This document shows, in pieces, positions 27,117-35,072 of a DNA stretch of 64,000 nt. The stretch's first letter is position 1, and the number at the start of each line of letters is the position of its first letter. This stretch comes from WHSW01 sp963851045 (GTDB lineage: Bacteria > Actinomycetota > Thermoleophilia > Solirubrobacterales > 70-9). The stretch covers positions 1,674,001-1,738,000 of the forward strand of contig CAWKNC010000002.1 in NCBI GenBank assembly GCA_963851045.1, in the 5' to 3' direction. The translations under genes and the position numbers were made by a program. Under the pieces are notes generated by a model, which worked only from the letters and a program-made list of their open reading frames with translations, searched no databases and was not told the DNA's origin.

Positions 27117-27142
27117 CTCCCAACTCGCGTAAGGGCCGGGAA

Positions 27143-28369
27143 CTAGACCGCGGCGCCTGCCGTCTCGGACTCCTTCGCCGCCGCGTCGTTCTGCGTCTTG
27201 ACCGACTCGGGGAGCGGCTCGTCGACGTTGCGGCCCATCAGGACCTCCTTGGCGATCACCAGGCGCTGGATCTGCGACGTGCCCTCATAGAGCTGCATGA
27301 TCTTCGCGTCGCGCATGAGCTTCTCGACCGGATACTCCTTGATGAAGCCGTAACCGCCGTAGACCTGGACGGCGTCAACGGTGATCTCCATCGCCGAGTC
27401 TGCGGCGAAGCGCTTCGCGTGCGAGCAGGCGAGCGTGTTGCGCATGCCGCGGTCGAGCTGCGCCGCCGACGCCCACGTCAGAAGGCGACCGGCCTCGACC
27501 TTGGTAGCCATGTCGGCGATCATGAACGCGACGGCCTGGTGCATGGCGATCGGCACGCCGAACTGGACGCGCTCCTTGGAGTATTCGGCGGCGTACTCAA
27601 ACGCGGCGCGGCCGATTCCGACCGCCATCGCGGCAACGCCGGGACGGGTGCGGTCGAGGGTCATCATCGCCAGCTTGAAGCCCTTGTTCTCCTCACCGAG
27701 CAGGTAGCCCTCGGGGATCTCGGTCTCGTTGAACGTGACCGTGGCCGTGTTCGATGCGCGCTGGCCGAGCTTGTCCTCCTTCTTGTCGATGACGACGGTG
27801 TCATCGCGGGGGACGACGAATGCCGAGATGCCGCGGTGACCCGCGTCCTTGTCGGTCTTCGCGTAGACGGTGTACCAGTCCGCGTACTGGCCGTTGGTGA
27901 TGAAGCACTTGGAGCCGTTGAGGACCCACTTGTCGCCGACCTTCTTGGCGGTCGTCTTCATCCCGGAGACGTCGGAACCGGCGTCGGGCTCGGTTAGGCA
28001 GAACGAGGCCAGCTTCGGCTCCTCAGTGAGCATCCCGAGGAAGTGAGCCTGCACCTCCTTCGAGCCGCCGAGAGCAACCGGCGTCATCGCCAGGCCGTTG
28101 GCGGCAAGGGAGGTACCGATCCCGGAGCAGCCCCAGCCGAACTCCTCCTCGATCAGACAGCCCGAGAGGAAGTCGAGCCCCGGCCCACCGTATTCCTCGG
28201 GGACGTGGGTGTTCATCAAGCCGACCTCCCAGGCCTTCTCGATGATCTCCTGGGGCCAGGTTCCGTCCTTGTCGTATTCCCAGGCGACCTTGCGGATCTC
28301 GCGCTCGGCGAAGTTGTGTGCCAGCTCGCGCAGATCCTTCTGCTCGTCGGTCAGGGTGAAGTCAACCAC
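27143..28369 (-). CDS. Acyl-CoA dehydrogenase
   Basis: 408-residue flavoprotein catalysing alpha,beta-dehydrogenation of acyl-CoA. Landmarks: the N-terminal TLTDEQKDLRELAHNFAE helix; FCLTEPDAGSDVSGMKTTA; KCFITNGQYADWYTVYAKTD; LDRTRPGVAAMAVGIGRAAFEYA; VQVYGGYGFIKEYPVEKLMRDAKIMQLYEGTSQIQ, with the catalytic Glu in YEGTSQ. The start is GTG 28369 with AAAGGAG upstream. A 20-bp palindrome 35 nt upstream is a likely operator. Confidence 0.95.
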   Translation of the reverse strand: MVDFTLTDEQKDLRELAHNFAEREIRKVAWEYDKDGTWPQEIIEKAWEVGLMNTHVPEEYGGPGLDFLSGCLIEEEFGWGCSGIGTSLAANGLAMTPVALGGSKEVQAHFLGMLTEEPKLASFCLTEPDAGSDVSGMKTTAKKVGDKWVLNGSKCFITNGQYADWYTVYAKTDKDAGHRGISAFVVPRDDTVVIDKKEDKLGQRASNTATVTFNETEIPEGYLLGEENKGFKLAMMTLDRTRPGVAAMAVGIGRAAFEYAAEYSKERVQFGVPIAMHQAVAFMIADMATKVEAGRLLTWASAAQLDRGMRNTLACSHAKRFAADSAMEITVDAVQVYGGYGFIKEYPVEKLMRDAKIMQLYEGTSQIQRLVIAKEVLMGRNVDEPLPESVKTQNDAAAKESETAGAAV

Positions 28370-28403
28370 TGCTGCGGGGCTCCTTTGCGTGCTTGAAGAA
28401 TCC

Positions 28404-28423
28404 GATTGACTGATCAGTCAATC
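28404..28423. promoter_or_regulatory. 20-bp perfect palindromic operator candidate
   Basis: GATTGACTGATCAGTCAATC is its own reverse complement. It lies in the 89-bp divergent gap between the acyl-CoA dehydrogenase and the membrane protein at 28459. Its form (TTGAC half-sites, no spacer) is typical of sites bound by TetR-family regulators. No regulator gene is adjacent, so the protein is unknown. Confidence 0.75.
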
Positions 28424-28458
28424 ACCCGAGAAATGGTAGCTGATCTAGGCTCTTTGGG

Positions 28459-28929
28459 GTGCCCCTTGGTATCTCAAACGGCGACGTGATCCTGATTGTC
28501 GTCTTCGTCGCGATTCCAGTCGCCGCCGTCTTTTTCGCCCTCGGCGCCGCCGGCGCGTTTCGGTCGATCGGAAAGGGCGGGCTCTCCGTCGACTTTGAGT
28601 CGGATCACGGCGTGGGGCTGCGCGATTCGGGCGCCGAGATGGGATCGGCCTCCGAGGCCGATGCCGAGCTGCGCCAGCTCCTGGAGGCAAAGGCCTATCG
28701 CCAAGAGGCCCGAGGCGAGGACCCGCTCGATGTCGAGGCCGAGCTCGAACGCCTGCGCGCCGAGCAGCGTTCTCCCTCGGTCTCGAACTCCGATCCCGCG
28801 TTACGTGAGGAGGTTCGCCAGTTGGTCGTCGCCCGCAACGAGCGCCGGGCAAGACAGGGCAAGGAGCCCCTCGACGTCAACGCCGAGATCAAGCGGCAGC
28901 TGCGCGATCTCGAAAACCTTGGTCAGTGA
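28459..28929 (+). CDS. Membrane-anchored protein with duplicated charged motif
   Basis: 156 residues from GTG 28459. One N-terminal TM helix (VILIVVFVAIPVAAVFFALGAAGAF) is followed by a soluble charged region. This contains two related segments: RQLLEAKAYRQEARGEDPLD and RQLVVARNERRARQGKEPLD, each followed by V-x-AE(I/L) and a short helix. The duplication looks like a small repeated helical module. No known function. It shares the palindromic gap with the acyl-CoA dehydrogenase. Confidence 0.65.
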   Translation: MPLGISNGDVILIVVFVAIPVAAVFFALGAAGAFRSIGKGGLSVDFESDHGVGLRDSGAEMGSASEADAELRQLLEAKAYRQEARGEDPLDVEAELERLRAEQRSPSVSNSDPALREEVRQLVVARNERRARQGKEPLDVNAEIKRQLRDLENLGQ

Positions 28930-28941
28930 GGCCGCGCCGCC

Positions 28942-28966
28942 TGACCCGATGTGACCCGATCTGACC
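28942..28966. repeat. Short direct repeats upstream of the acidic-protein gene
   Basis: Two copies of TGACCCGAT at 28942-28950 and 28952-28960, followed by a third partial TGACC, lie 25-49 nt upstream of the ATG at 28991. A TAATAG at 28976 could be a -10. The repeats could be an activator or repressor site; this is speculative. Confidence 0.3.
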
Positions 28967-28990
28967 TCCCGCGCGTAATAGTCTCCACGC

Positions 28991-29329
28991 ATGGCCGACG
29001 AGAAGAACGTCTTCGAGCTGGACGACCTTCTGGTCCGACCCGGCACCTATTTCAACCCTCAGACCGAGGTGGTGGTCGTCGTCGACGACTCCGCGTCGAT
29101 CGACCAAGAGGTCTTCAACATGGAGGCATACGAGGGCGCCGATTGGGTGCGGATCACCGACGAGATTCCCGTGGACTCAGACGCACTGGACACGGCCCTC
29201 GAGCGATTCCAGACGCTCAACCATCCCGGTAACGACGATCTCGTCTTCGAGGTCGTTCGCGATGGTGACGAGGAGGTCGAGCCTGAGGAGGATCTCGAGC
29301 CCGACCCCGAGCCGGAGGAGCTCAATTGA
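28991..29329 (+). CDS. Acidic protein of unknown function
   Basis: 112 residues with strongly acidic composition, ending in an EPEEDLEPDPEPEELN-type tail. The body has beta-like segments (FNPQTEVVVVVDDSASID) and no motif I can assign. The start is ATG 28991. Its stop overlaps the TTG start of the following cupin gene, so the two are probably translated together. Confidence 0.6.
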   Translation: MADEKNVFELDDLLVRPGTYFNPQTEVVVVVDDSASIDQEVFNMEAYEGADWVRITDEIPVDSDALDTALERFQTLNHPGNDDLVFEVVRDGDEEVEPEEDLEPDPEPEELN

Positions 29330-29715
29330 GCGGCTACTCGATCGCGTCACGCACCGACGCTGTCGACTGGATGGCCGACTTCCCCGGCTTCGGCGAGATG
29401 CGCCACTACCCCGAGGCGCTGGGCTGCGGGCAGGTTGCGTTCTCGTGGCGGCTGATGCCGCCCCGAACCGGAGGGCGTGGCAGCTACGGGCATCGCCATC
29501 CCGGGCAGGAGGAGGTCTACCTGGTGACATCCGGGACCGTGACCTTCAAGGTCGGCGACGATGTCTTCGAAGCGGGACCGCTCACAGCCGTGCGGATGAC
29601 CGGCGAGGCTTTCTACTCGATCCACAACGACACTGACGCGGATGCCAAGCTCGTGATCATGTCGGCACGCTTTGACGAGCCGCAGACCGAGCGCCAGGAC
29701 GACTTCTGGCCTTAG
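29326..29715 (+). CDS. Cupin domain protein
   Basis: 129 residues with a single cupin barrel. Motif 1 is GHRHPGQEEVYLVTSGTVTFKVGDD (the two His and Glu of the metal site are visible). Motif 2 is weaker (AVRMTGEAFYSIHNDTD). The start is TTG 29326 in a TTGA overlap with the upstream acidic-protein gene. Substrate unknown; a small-molecule binding or isomerase role is typical. Confidence 0.8.
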   Translation: MSGYSIASRTDAVDWMADFPGFGEMRHYPEALGCGQVAFSWRLMPPRTGGRGSYGHRHPGQEEVYLVTSGTVTFKVGDDVFEAGPLTAVRMTGEAFYSIHNDTDADAKLVIMSARFDEPQTERQDDFWP

Positions 29716-29754
29716 GCGCGCTCGCCGCCTTCTTCCGACCTCCCACGTCACTCG

Positions 29755-30216
29755 ATGCTCGCCGTTGGCGATCAAGCCCCGGACTTCACCCTCGCCGATC
29801 AAAACGGCGATCCGCTGACTCTCTCCGACCTTCGGGGTGAAACGCTCGTCCTCTACTTCTACCCGCGAGCGGACACACCAGGGTGCACAGCGCAGGCATG
29901 CGGAGTGCGCGATCGCCGCGCCGACTACGCCGCCGCCGGCGCGCGGGTGATCGGCATTTCCCCCGATCCGGTCGAGGCCGTCGCGAAGTTCGCGGCCAAG
30001 TTCGATCTCGATTTCACTCTGCTGGCGGACGCCGACCACGCGGTCGCAGACAGCTACGGCACCTGGGTGGAGAAGCGCATGTACGGCAAGACGTACATGG
30101 GGGTGCAGCGCGCCACGTTCGTCATCGACGCAGACGGCCGGATCGCGAACGTGATCGAAAAGGCGTCATCAAAAACGCACGACGACGACGTTCTGGCGCT
30201 TCTCAGCGAAGCCTAA
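29755..30216 (+). CDS. bcp: Peroxiredoxin, Bcp/PrxQ type
   Basis: 153-residue thiol peroxidase. The peroxidatic Cys lies in YPRADTPGCTAQACGVRD; the second Cys of CTAQAC is the resolving Cys at +5 typical of PrxQ. GISPDPVEAVAKFAAKFDLDFTLLADAD and TFVIDADGRI follow, as in Bcp proteins. It reduces hydrogen peroxide and organic hydroperoxides in the cytoplasm. Its stop overlaps the convergent exchanger gene by a few bases. Confidence 0.93.
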   Translation: MLAVGDQAPDFTLADQNGDPLTLSDLRGETLVLYFYPRADTPGCTAQACGVRDRRADYAAAGARVIGISPDPVEAVAKFAAKFDLDFTLLADADHAVADSYGTWVEKRMYGKTYMGVQRATFVIDADGRIANVIEKASSKTHDDDVLALLSEA

Positions 30217-31205
30217 GCCAACGCCACGTAGGCGATGAACGCAACGAACAGCCCCGACCAGATCAGGATCGGGAACAGCTCGAAGCGCCCACGCAGGCGC
30301 AGCGCCCAATAGGCGACGGCGCCCCCGATGAGGCCGAGGAGGCCCGAGATCGCCGCGAACTTGTCGAGGTCCCAATCGGTCAGCGCGAGGCCAACGGCGA
30401 TCGGGATCGTCGACTGGAAGACCATCGCGCCGGTGATGTTCCCCAGCGCGAGGCTGTCCTTGCCGTCCTTGACCCAGAAGAAGCTGTTGGCCTTCTCGGG
30501 GAGCTCCGTTGCCAGCGGGGCCAACACCAGGGACAGGACGAGCGGCTCAATCCCGATCTCCTCGGCGACGTACAGCAGTTCCTCGACGAACAGGTGAGCG
30601 CCTCCGACGATTGCCCCCAGCCCCACCAGCAGCTGAACGCCCACCGTGAACGCGGGCGGATTGTCGCCGGGCGTGCGATCCATGTACAGCGGACCGATCG
30701 TCCCCTCCTCCTGGACCGCGCCGCCACCACGCAGCGTCTGGCGAACGTAGACCACGTACGCCGCGACGAAGACGACCGCGAACGGGATGTGCAGCTCGCT
30801 GGGAACCACCAGGCCCATCGCGATGCCAGCGGCGAAGAAGATGAGAAAGAAGACGAGGTCTCGGTCGAGCGTCTCCACGTGTGCGCGGAGCTCGGTGCCC
30901 TGCTCGCGGCGCCGTCTGAAGGCCAGCGCGGAGATCCCGACGAGCGCCATCGCGATCGTGGCCAGCAGGAAGGGCGCACCGATGATCGCCCCGATCGCGA
31001 CGTCCTCGGAGCCCTCGGCGCCGCCGATGATCGCGACTATCGGGATCAGCGTCTCCGGCATCGCCGTGCCCACTGCCGCGAGCACGCTCCCGGTCGCGCC
31101 CTCACCGATCCCGAGTTTGTTACCCGCCCACTCGACCGCGTTGGTGAACAGCAGTGCCCCGGCGAGGATCACCGCAAAGGCTGTCATCAGCAGGACGTAT
31201 TCCAT
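30213..31205 (-). CDS. Cation/calcium exchanger (CaCA family)
   Basis: 330-residue membrane protein with about 10 TM helices. The two inverted alpha repeats are visible: VLAAVGTAMPETLIPIVAI in the first half and LVLAPLATELPEKANSFFW in the second, each with the ion-binding acidic residue. It exchanges calcium or another cation against sodium or protons at the cytoplasmic membrane. It lies 17 nt downstream of a second exchanger gene, so the two form an operon. Confidence 0.87.
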   Translation of the reverse strand: MEYVLLMTAFAVILAGALLFTNAVEWAGNKLGIGEGATGSVLAAVGTAMPETLIPIVAIIGGAEGSEDVAIGAIIGAPFLLATIAMALVGISALAFRRRREQGTELRAHVETLDRDLVFFLIFFAAGIAMGLVVPSELHIPFAVVFVAAYVVYVRQTLRGGGAVQEEGTIGPLYMDRTPGDNPPAFTVGVQLLVGLGAIVGGAHLFVEELLYVAEEIGIEPLVLSLVLAPLATELPEKANSFFWVKDGKDSLALGNITGAMVFQSTIPIAVGLALTDWDLDKFAAISGLLGLIGGAVAYWALRLRGRFELFPILIWSGLFVAFIAYVALA

Positions 31206-31222
31206 CGTTTCGCCCTACCCGC

Positions 31223-32359
31223 TTAGGCGTAGAAGAACGCGATGCCGAGGATCGCGTAGAGAGCCAGCAGCTGGACGCCCTCGAACCAGTTGGACTCCCC
31301 ATCGTGGGTGATCACCTGCGCCACCAGGATCGCGATCAATATCGCTCCGAGCTCGAAGCCGTTGAACACGAGCGGCATCGGCCCAACGCCAATGAAAAAC
31401 GACGCGATCACGAGCACTGGCGCGACGAACAGGGCAATCTGGGCGCTTGAGCCGATCGCGATGTTGACCGCGAGGTCCATCTTGTTCTTGTAGGCGACGA
31501 GGATCGCCACCCAGTGCTCGGCCGCGTTACCGACGATCGCGACCACGATCACGCCGACGAAGAACTGCGACAGGCCGATCGACTCCGAAGCCTCGCTGAT
31601 CGAGCCGACCAGGACCTCGGACATCAGACCGACCGCCAGCCCGGCGACGAACAGATAGATGATCGAGCGCCGCACGCTCCAGCCATAGCCCTCCTCGTGC
31701 TCCTCCGCGTACGGGGGGTTGAAGAGGTCCTTGTGCGTGCGAAGCGAGAAGAACAGGCCCAGGACGTAGGTGCCGATGAGGACTATTGCCGTCGCCAGCG
31801 AGAGCTTCTCGACGGTCGAGTCGTAGTTGACGAGCTCAGCGCTGGGGCTCGGCAGGCCCTGACCCTCGACGAGCTCGAAGATCGCCGGCATGATCAGCGC
31901 CGCGGCGGCCAGAAAGAGCATCGTTGCCTGGATGTTCGCGGCCTGGGGGTTGAACTTCTGGCGGTCGTGCTTGATCCCGCCGACGAGCATCGAGGCTCCC
32001 AGCACGAGCAGGATGTTGCCGATGATCGAGCCGACGATCGAGGCCTTGACGACCTCCTGAAGTCCGGCGTTGAGGGCAATCAACGCGATGATCAGCTCCG
32101 GCGCGTTGCCGAAGGTGACGTTGAGCAGGCCACCGATGCCGGGCCCAGACTTGGCCGCCAGCTCCTCGGTCGCGAGTCCCATGAGAGCCGCCGTCGGCAC
32201 GATCCCGAGCGCCGCAACGAAGAAGATGAGCACCGGATCCGCGTGTGCGAGCTCGAGCACGATCGCGAGCGGGATGAACGGCGTGAACAGGTACGGCCAG
32301 CCCGTGGCCGAGGTCAGAAACCCCACCACCCCTCCCCGACTCGGTCCCGCATCCGCCAT
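31223..32359 (-). CDS. Calcium/proton exchanger (CAX/ChaA type)
   Basis: About 378 residues from ATG 32359; a longer frame to 32401 is open but not needed. Eleven or so TM helices. The conserved alpha repeats are VTFGNAPELIIALIAL and VGNAAEHWVAILVAYKNKMD, both typical of Ca2+/H+ antiporters. It should export calcium from the cytoplasm using the proton gradient. It is cotranscribed with the CaCA exchanger downstream. Confidence 0.88.
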   Translation of the reverse strand: MADAGPSRGGVVGFLTSATGWPYLFTPFIPLAIVLELAHADPVLIFFVAALGIVPTAALMGLATEELAAKSGPGIGGLLNVTFGNAPELIIALIALNAGLQEVVKASIVGSIIGNILLVLGASMLVGGIKHDRQKFNPQAANIQATMLFLAAAALIMPAIFELVEGQGLPSPSAELVNYDSTVEKLSLATAIVLIGTYVLGLFFSLRTHKDLFNPPYAEEHEEGYGWSVRRSIIYLFVAGLAVGLMSEVLVGSISEASESIGLSQFFVGVIVVAIVGNAAEHWVAILVAYKNKMDLAVNIAIGSSAQIALFVAPVLVIASFFIGVGPMPLVFNGFELGAILIAILVAQVITHDGESNWFEGVQLLALYAILGIAFFYA

Positions 32360-32414
32360 TCGGGCATGAGAGTAGAGGACACCCGGCGTAGTCGATCGCA
32401 CCGCGCCACCAACG

Positions 32415-32448
32415 AAAACGAGCCCCGGCGCAAACCGGGGCCCGTTTT
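32415..32448 (-). terminator. Intrinsic terminator hairpin of the lipoprotein gene
   Basis: Arms 32415-32428 and 32435-32448 pair over 14 positions with one mismatch and a 6-nt loop; the minus-strand 3' arm ends in TTTTCG. It begins 21 nt after the lipoprotein stop codon at 32470. Confidence 0.75.
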
Positions 32449-32469
32449 ACGAATTGCGTGATCAGCTGG

Positions 32470-33564
32470 TTAGAGCTGAGCTGCGCACGCGTTGATCTCA
32501 TCAGGCGTCTGGGCCTGCTGGATGCAGTCCAGATAATCGCCGCCTCCAGCCGCGCCGCCGCCTGAGCTGCTGGCGCCACCGAGGCTGCCACCGAGGGCGC
32601 CCAGGTCGAGCCCGCTGCTCTGGATCAGGTCGGCGATCGGCTTCGGATCATCCGGAGCGGTGATCGTCTGCTCCTCGTTGAGCCCGTCGATCTCCACCGA
32701 GAGCGTGATCGAGATCTCGCCAACCTGCTCGCTCGGGGCGCCCAGTGCCGACGGATCGATCGTGACGTTGGCCTCGAGCTTGCGCAGGACGTGATCGTCC
32801 GTGCCGGAGTAGACATCGATCGAGGCGTTGCTCACCGCGCCCGAGACCAGGCTCAGCTGCGACGGATCGAAGCCCGAGGACGAGGCGCTGGGCACGCTCG
32901 CAGCAATGTTGCCGATGTCGTCCAGCATCTTCTGCACGTCTGCATCGCCCGAGATGTGAATCGTTTCGGTTCCGCCAACGTCGGCGCTGCCCTCGTTCGT
33001 GAGGTTGGTGATCCAGCTCTCGAAGTCGATGTCACACGCTGCGGCGTCGCCACCAGCCTGCTCGATCGCCTGCTTGCAGCCTTCCGCGAAAGAAGCGGTC
33101 GGCTCCGCGCCGGCGGCCTCGGTCTGCTGAGCAACCGAGTCCTTGATCTGCTGGAACTGGTCGGCGCCGACCTCGTATGCCTGGTCTTGGTACTCGACGT
33201 AGGCGTTGTCGGTGGTGACCACGATGCCACCCGAGAAATCGATGCTCTGGCCGGCGCCACTACCCGAGGCGCTCGCGGTCCAGTCGAGCTGCGGTAGCGC
33301 GTTCGGGTCATCCGCATCCCCCTGGAACGGGCCGCTGAGGCTCGCCTCGAAGTCGCCACCCTGCGATCCCTCGGCACTGACGGCAGCGCTCAGGGTCAGG
33401 TCGCCGCTGGTGACCGTCGTCTCGTTGTTGAAGGTCTCGTCGAGAACCGTCTGCGGGTCCTCCGAGCTGGCCTCGTCATCGCCACCGCAGCCGGCAATTG
33501 CGACCGGGATTGGCAACGCGAGTGCGCAAACGGCCAAAAGTGTTCGGGTTCGGGTCCGGATCAA
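32470..33564 (-). CDS. Putative lipoprotein (LppX/LprG-like lipid carrier type)
   Basis: 364 residues from TTG 33564, preceded by AAGGAG. The signal peptide MIRTRTRTLLAVCALALPIPVAIAGC ends in a lipobox (AIAGC), so it is probably lipid-anchored on the outer face of the membrane. The mature part is Ser/Asp/Gly-rich with alternating strands, an LppX/LolA-like pattern (TLSAAVSAEG, NAYVEYQDQAYEV). It has two further Cys pairs; the C-terminus contains YLDCIQQAQTPDEINACAAQL. The family call is tentative. Confidence 0.65.
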   Translation of the reverse strand: MIRTRTRTLLAVCALALPIPVAIAGCGGDDEASSEDPQTVLDETFNNETTVTSGDLTLSAAVSAEGSQGGDFEASLSGPFQGDADDPNALPQLDWTASASGSGAGQSIDFSGGIVVTTDNAYVEYQDQAYEVGADQFQQIKDSVAQQTEAAGAEPTASFAEGCKQAIEQAGGDAAACDIDFESWITNLTNEGSADVGGTETIHISGDADVQKMLDDIGNIAASVPSASSSGFDPSQLSLVSGAVSNASIDVYSGTDDHVLRKLEANVTIDPSALGAPSEQVGEISITLSVEIDGLNEEQTITAPDDPKPIADLIQSSGLDLGALGGSLGGASSSGGGAAGGGDYLDCIQQAQTPDEINACAAQL

Positions 33565-33670
33565 GTCGGTTCACTCCTTGGAGTTCGATGAAAGCGACGG
33601 CAGCGTAGCGAGTACGCCTGATGTCGCAAGCCCGTCACAAATGCCGCGCCGCGTCTACATTGAGCGCGGC

Positions 33671-34861
33671 ATGGCGACTCCGCGCACGATCCTCTACACC
33701 GGCAAGGGTGGCGTCGGCAAGACCAGTGTGGCTGCCGCAAGCGCGCGCCGCTGCGCCGATGCCGGCCTGCGAACGATCATCATCTCGACCGATCCGGCGC
33801 ACAGCCTGTCCGACTCGCTCGAGACCGAGCTCGGCCCCGATCCGACCTCGGTATCGCCGCTGCTCTGGGGCCAAGAGGTTCAGGCCGAGCGGGAGATGGA
33901 GGCGAACTGGGGCCGCGTTCAGGCATGGCTTGGAGCACTGCTGACCGACCGCGGGGTCATGGACATCGCCGCCGAAGAGCTCAGCGTCCCTCCCGGGATG
34001 GACGAGCTCTTCAGCCTCCTGCAGATCAAGCGGCATCACGATTGTGGTGAGTACGACGCGGTGATCGTCGACTGCGCACCGACCGGCGAGACGCTGCGGC
34101 TGCTGGGCTTTCCGGACATCGCCCACTGGTGGCTCGAGAAGGTCTTCCCCTGGGAACGTCGTCTGCTGGCGGCGGCGAAGCCGTTGGCGCGGATGGTCGA
34201 CATCGAGGTCCCGGGCGAGGACGTGATCGCCGAGGTGCAGAGCCTCGTGCGCCAGCTCATCGCGATGAACGAGATCCTTCGCGATCGCAGCCATGCCTCG
34301 GTGCGGCTGGTGATGACGCCCGATCGAATGGTCGTCAAGGAAGCGCAGAGGACGTTCACCTACTTGAACCTCTACGGATATTTGACCGACGCGGTGATCG
34401 TCAATCGCGTCTTCCCCGATGAGCTTGCCGATGGGTACTTCGCCGCCTGGCGCGACCGCCAGCAACGCTGTCTCGAGGAAGTCGAAGCCGGCTTCTCCCC
34501 CGTCCCGGTGCTCACCGCCCGCTACTTCGGTGACGAGGTCGTCGGCCCCGACATGCTCGATCGACTGAGCGAGGAGATCTACGGTGACGAGACAGACGCC
34601 GCCGGAATGCTCCACACCGAGCTCGCGCACGAGCTCGACTCGCAGAACGGCAACACGACCCTGCGGATCCCGGTTGGCTTCGGCGAGCGCGGTGACGTTT
34701 CGCTCAAGAAGGTCGGGCCGGAGCTGATCGTCTCGGTCGGCTCGCGCAAGCGAACGATCATCCTTCCCTCAGGACTGGCCCGGCGCAGGCCCACAGGGGC
34801 CAAGCTTCGCGATGGCGCGCTTGAGGTCAGCTTTGCGACGACGGGAGGTGAGCGTGGCTGA
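33671..34861 (+). CDS. ArsA/GET3-family ATPase with C-terminal HSP20-like domain
   Basis: 396 residues from ATG 33671. Deviant Walker A GKGGVGKT (residues 9-16), switch I STDPAHSLSDSLE, switch II VIVDCAPTGETLRLL. The middle is helical. The last 70 residues (LRIPVGFGERGDVSLKKVGPEL to SGLARRRPTGAKLRDG) look like the HSP20-like beta domain found on many actinobacterial and cyanobacterial ArsA homologues. The arsenite-binding Cys of classical ArsA are not seen. It may handle a client protein rather than arsenite. Its stop overlaps the next gene. Confidence 0.88.
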   Translation: MATPRTILYTGKGGVGKTSVAAASARRCADAGLRTIIISTDPAHSLSDSLETELGPDPTSVSPLLWGQEVQAEREMEANWGRVQAWLGALLTDRGVMDIAAEELSVPPGMDELFSLLQIKRHHDCGEYDAVIVDCAPTGETLRLLGFPDIAHWWLEKVFPWERRLLAAAKPLARMVDIEVPGEDVIAEVQSLVRQLIAMNEILRDRSHASVRLVMTPDRMVVKEAQRTFTYLNLYGYLTDAVIVNRVFPDELADGYFAAWRDRQQRCLEEVEAGFSPVPVLTARYFGDEVVGPDMLDRLSEEIYGDETDAAGMLHTELAHELDSQNGNTTLRIPVGFGERGDVSLKKVGPELIVSVGSRKRTIILPSGLARRRPTGAKLRDGALEVSFATTGGERG

Positions 34862-35072
34862 GTACGAGCATCAATGTGTTGAGCTGTGCCCGATCTGTCG
34901 CGGTGCCGAGGTCCTGCGCTCGACCGCGAGCCCCGAGCTGCGCGGCCAATGGGAGAAGGTCCAGCGCGAGGCGCTGGTGACCATGCGGGCGATGATCGAT
35001 CACTACCTCACACGCCTCGACGAGTACGAGGCGGAAGGCGGTCCTCGAGTCGAGGACATTCCGATCGAGTGA
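34854..35072 (+). CDS. 72-residue cysteine-containing protein
   Basis: GTG 34854 is chosen because GGGAGG sits 5 nt upstream and because it overlaps the ATPase stop by 8 nt. Sequence features: an N-terminal QCVELCPICRGAEV (three Cys, a possible metal site) and a long helix to the end (LRGQWEKVQREALVTMRAMIDHYLTRLDEYEAE). No known family. Its stop overlaps the GTG start of the cyclase gene, so the three genes are translationally coupled. Confidence 0.7.
   Translation: MAEYEHQCVELCPICRGAEVLRSTASPELRGQWEKVQREALVTMRAMIDHYLTRLDEYEAEGGPRVEDIPIE

Noticed and set aside
29883..31226. 447-codon plus-strand frame over bcp and the CaCA exchanger
   Set aside because: Covers two well-supported genes in other frames and has Arg/Gln/Asp-rich shadow composition.
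33671..34861. Arsenite efflux ATPase (ArsA) of an ars operon
   Set aside because: The arsenite-binding cysteines and any arsB, arsC or arsR neighbours are missing; the HSP20-like tail points to the GET3-like group.
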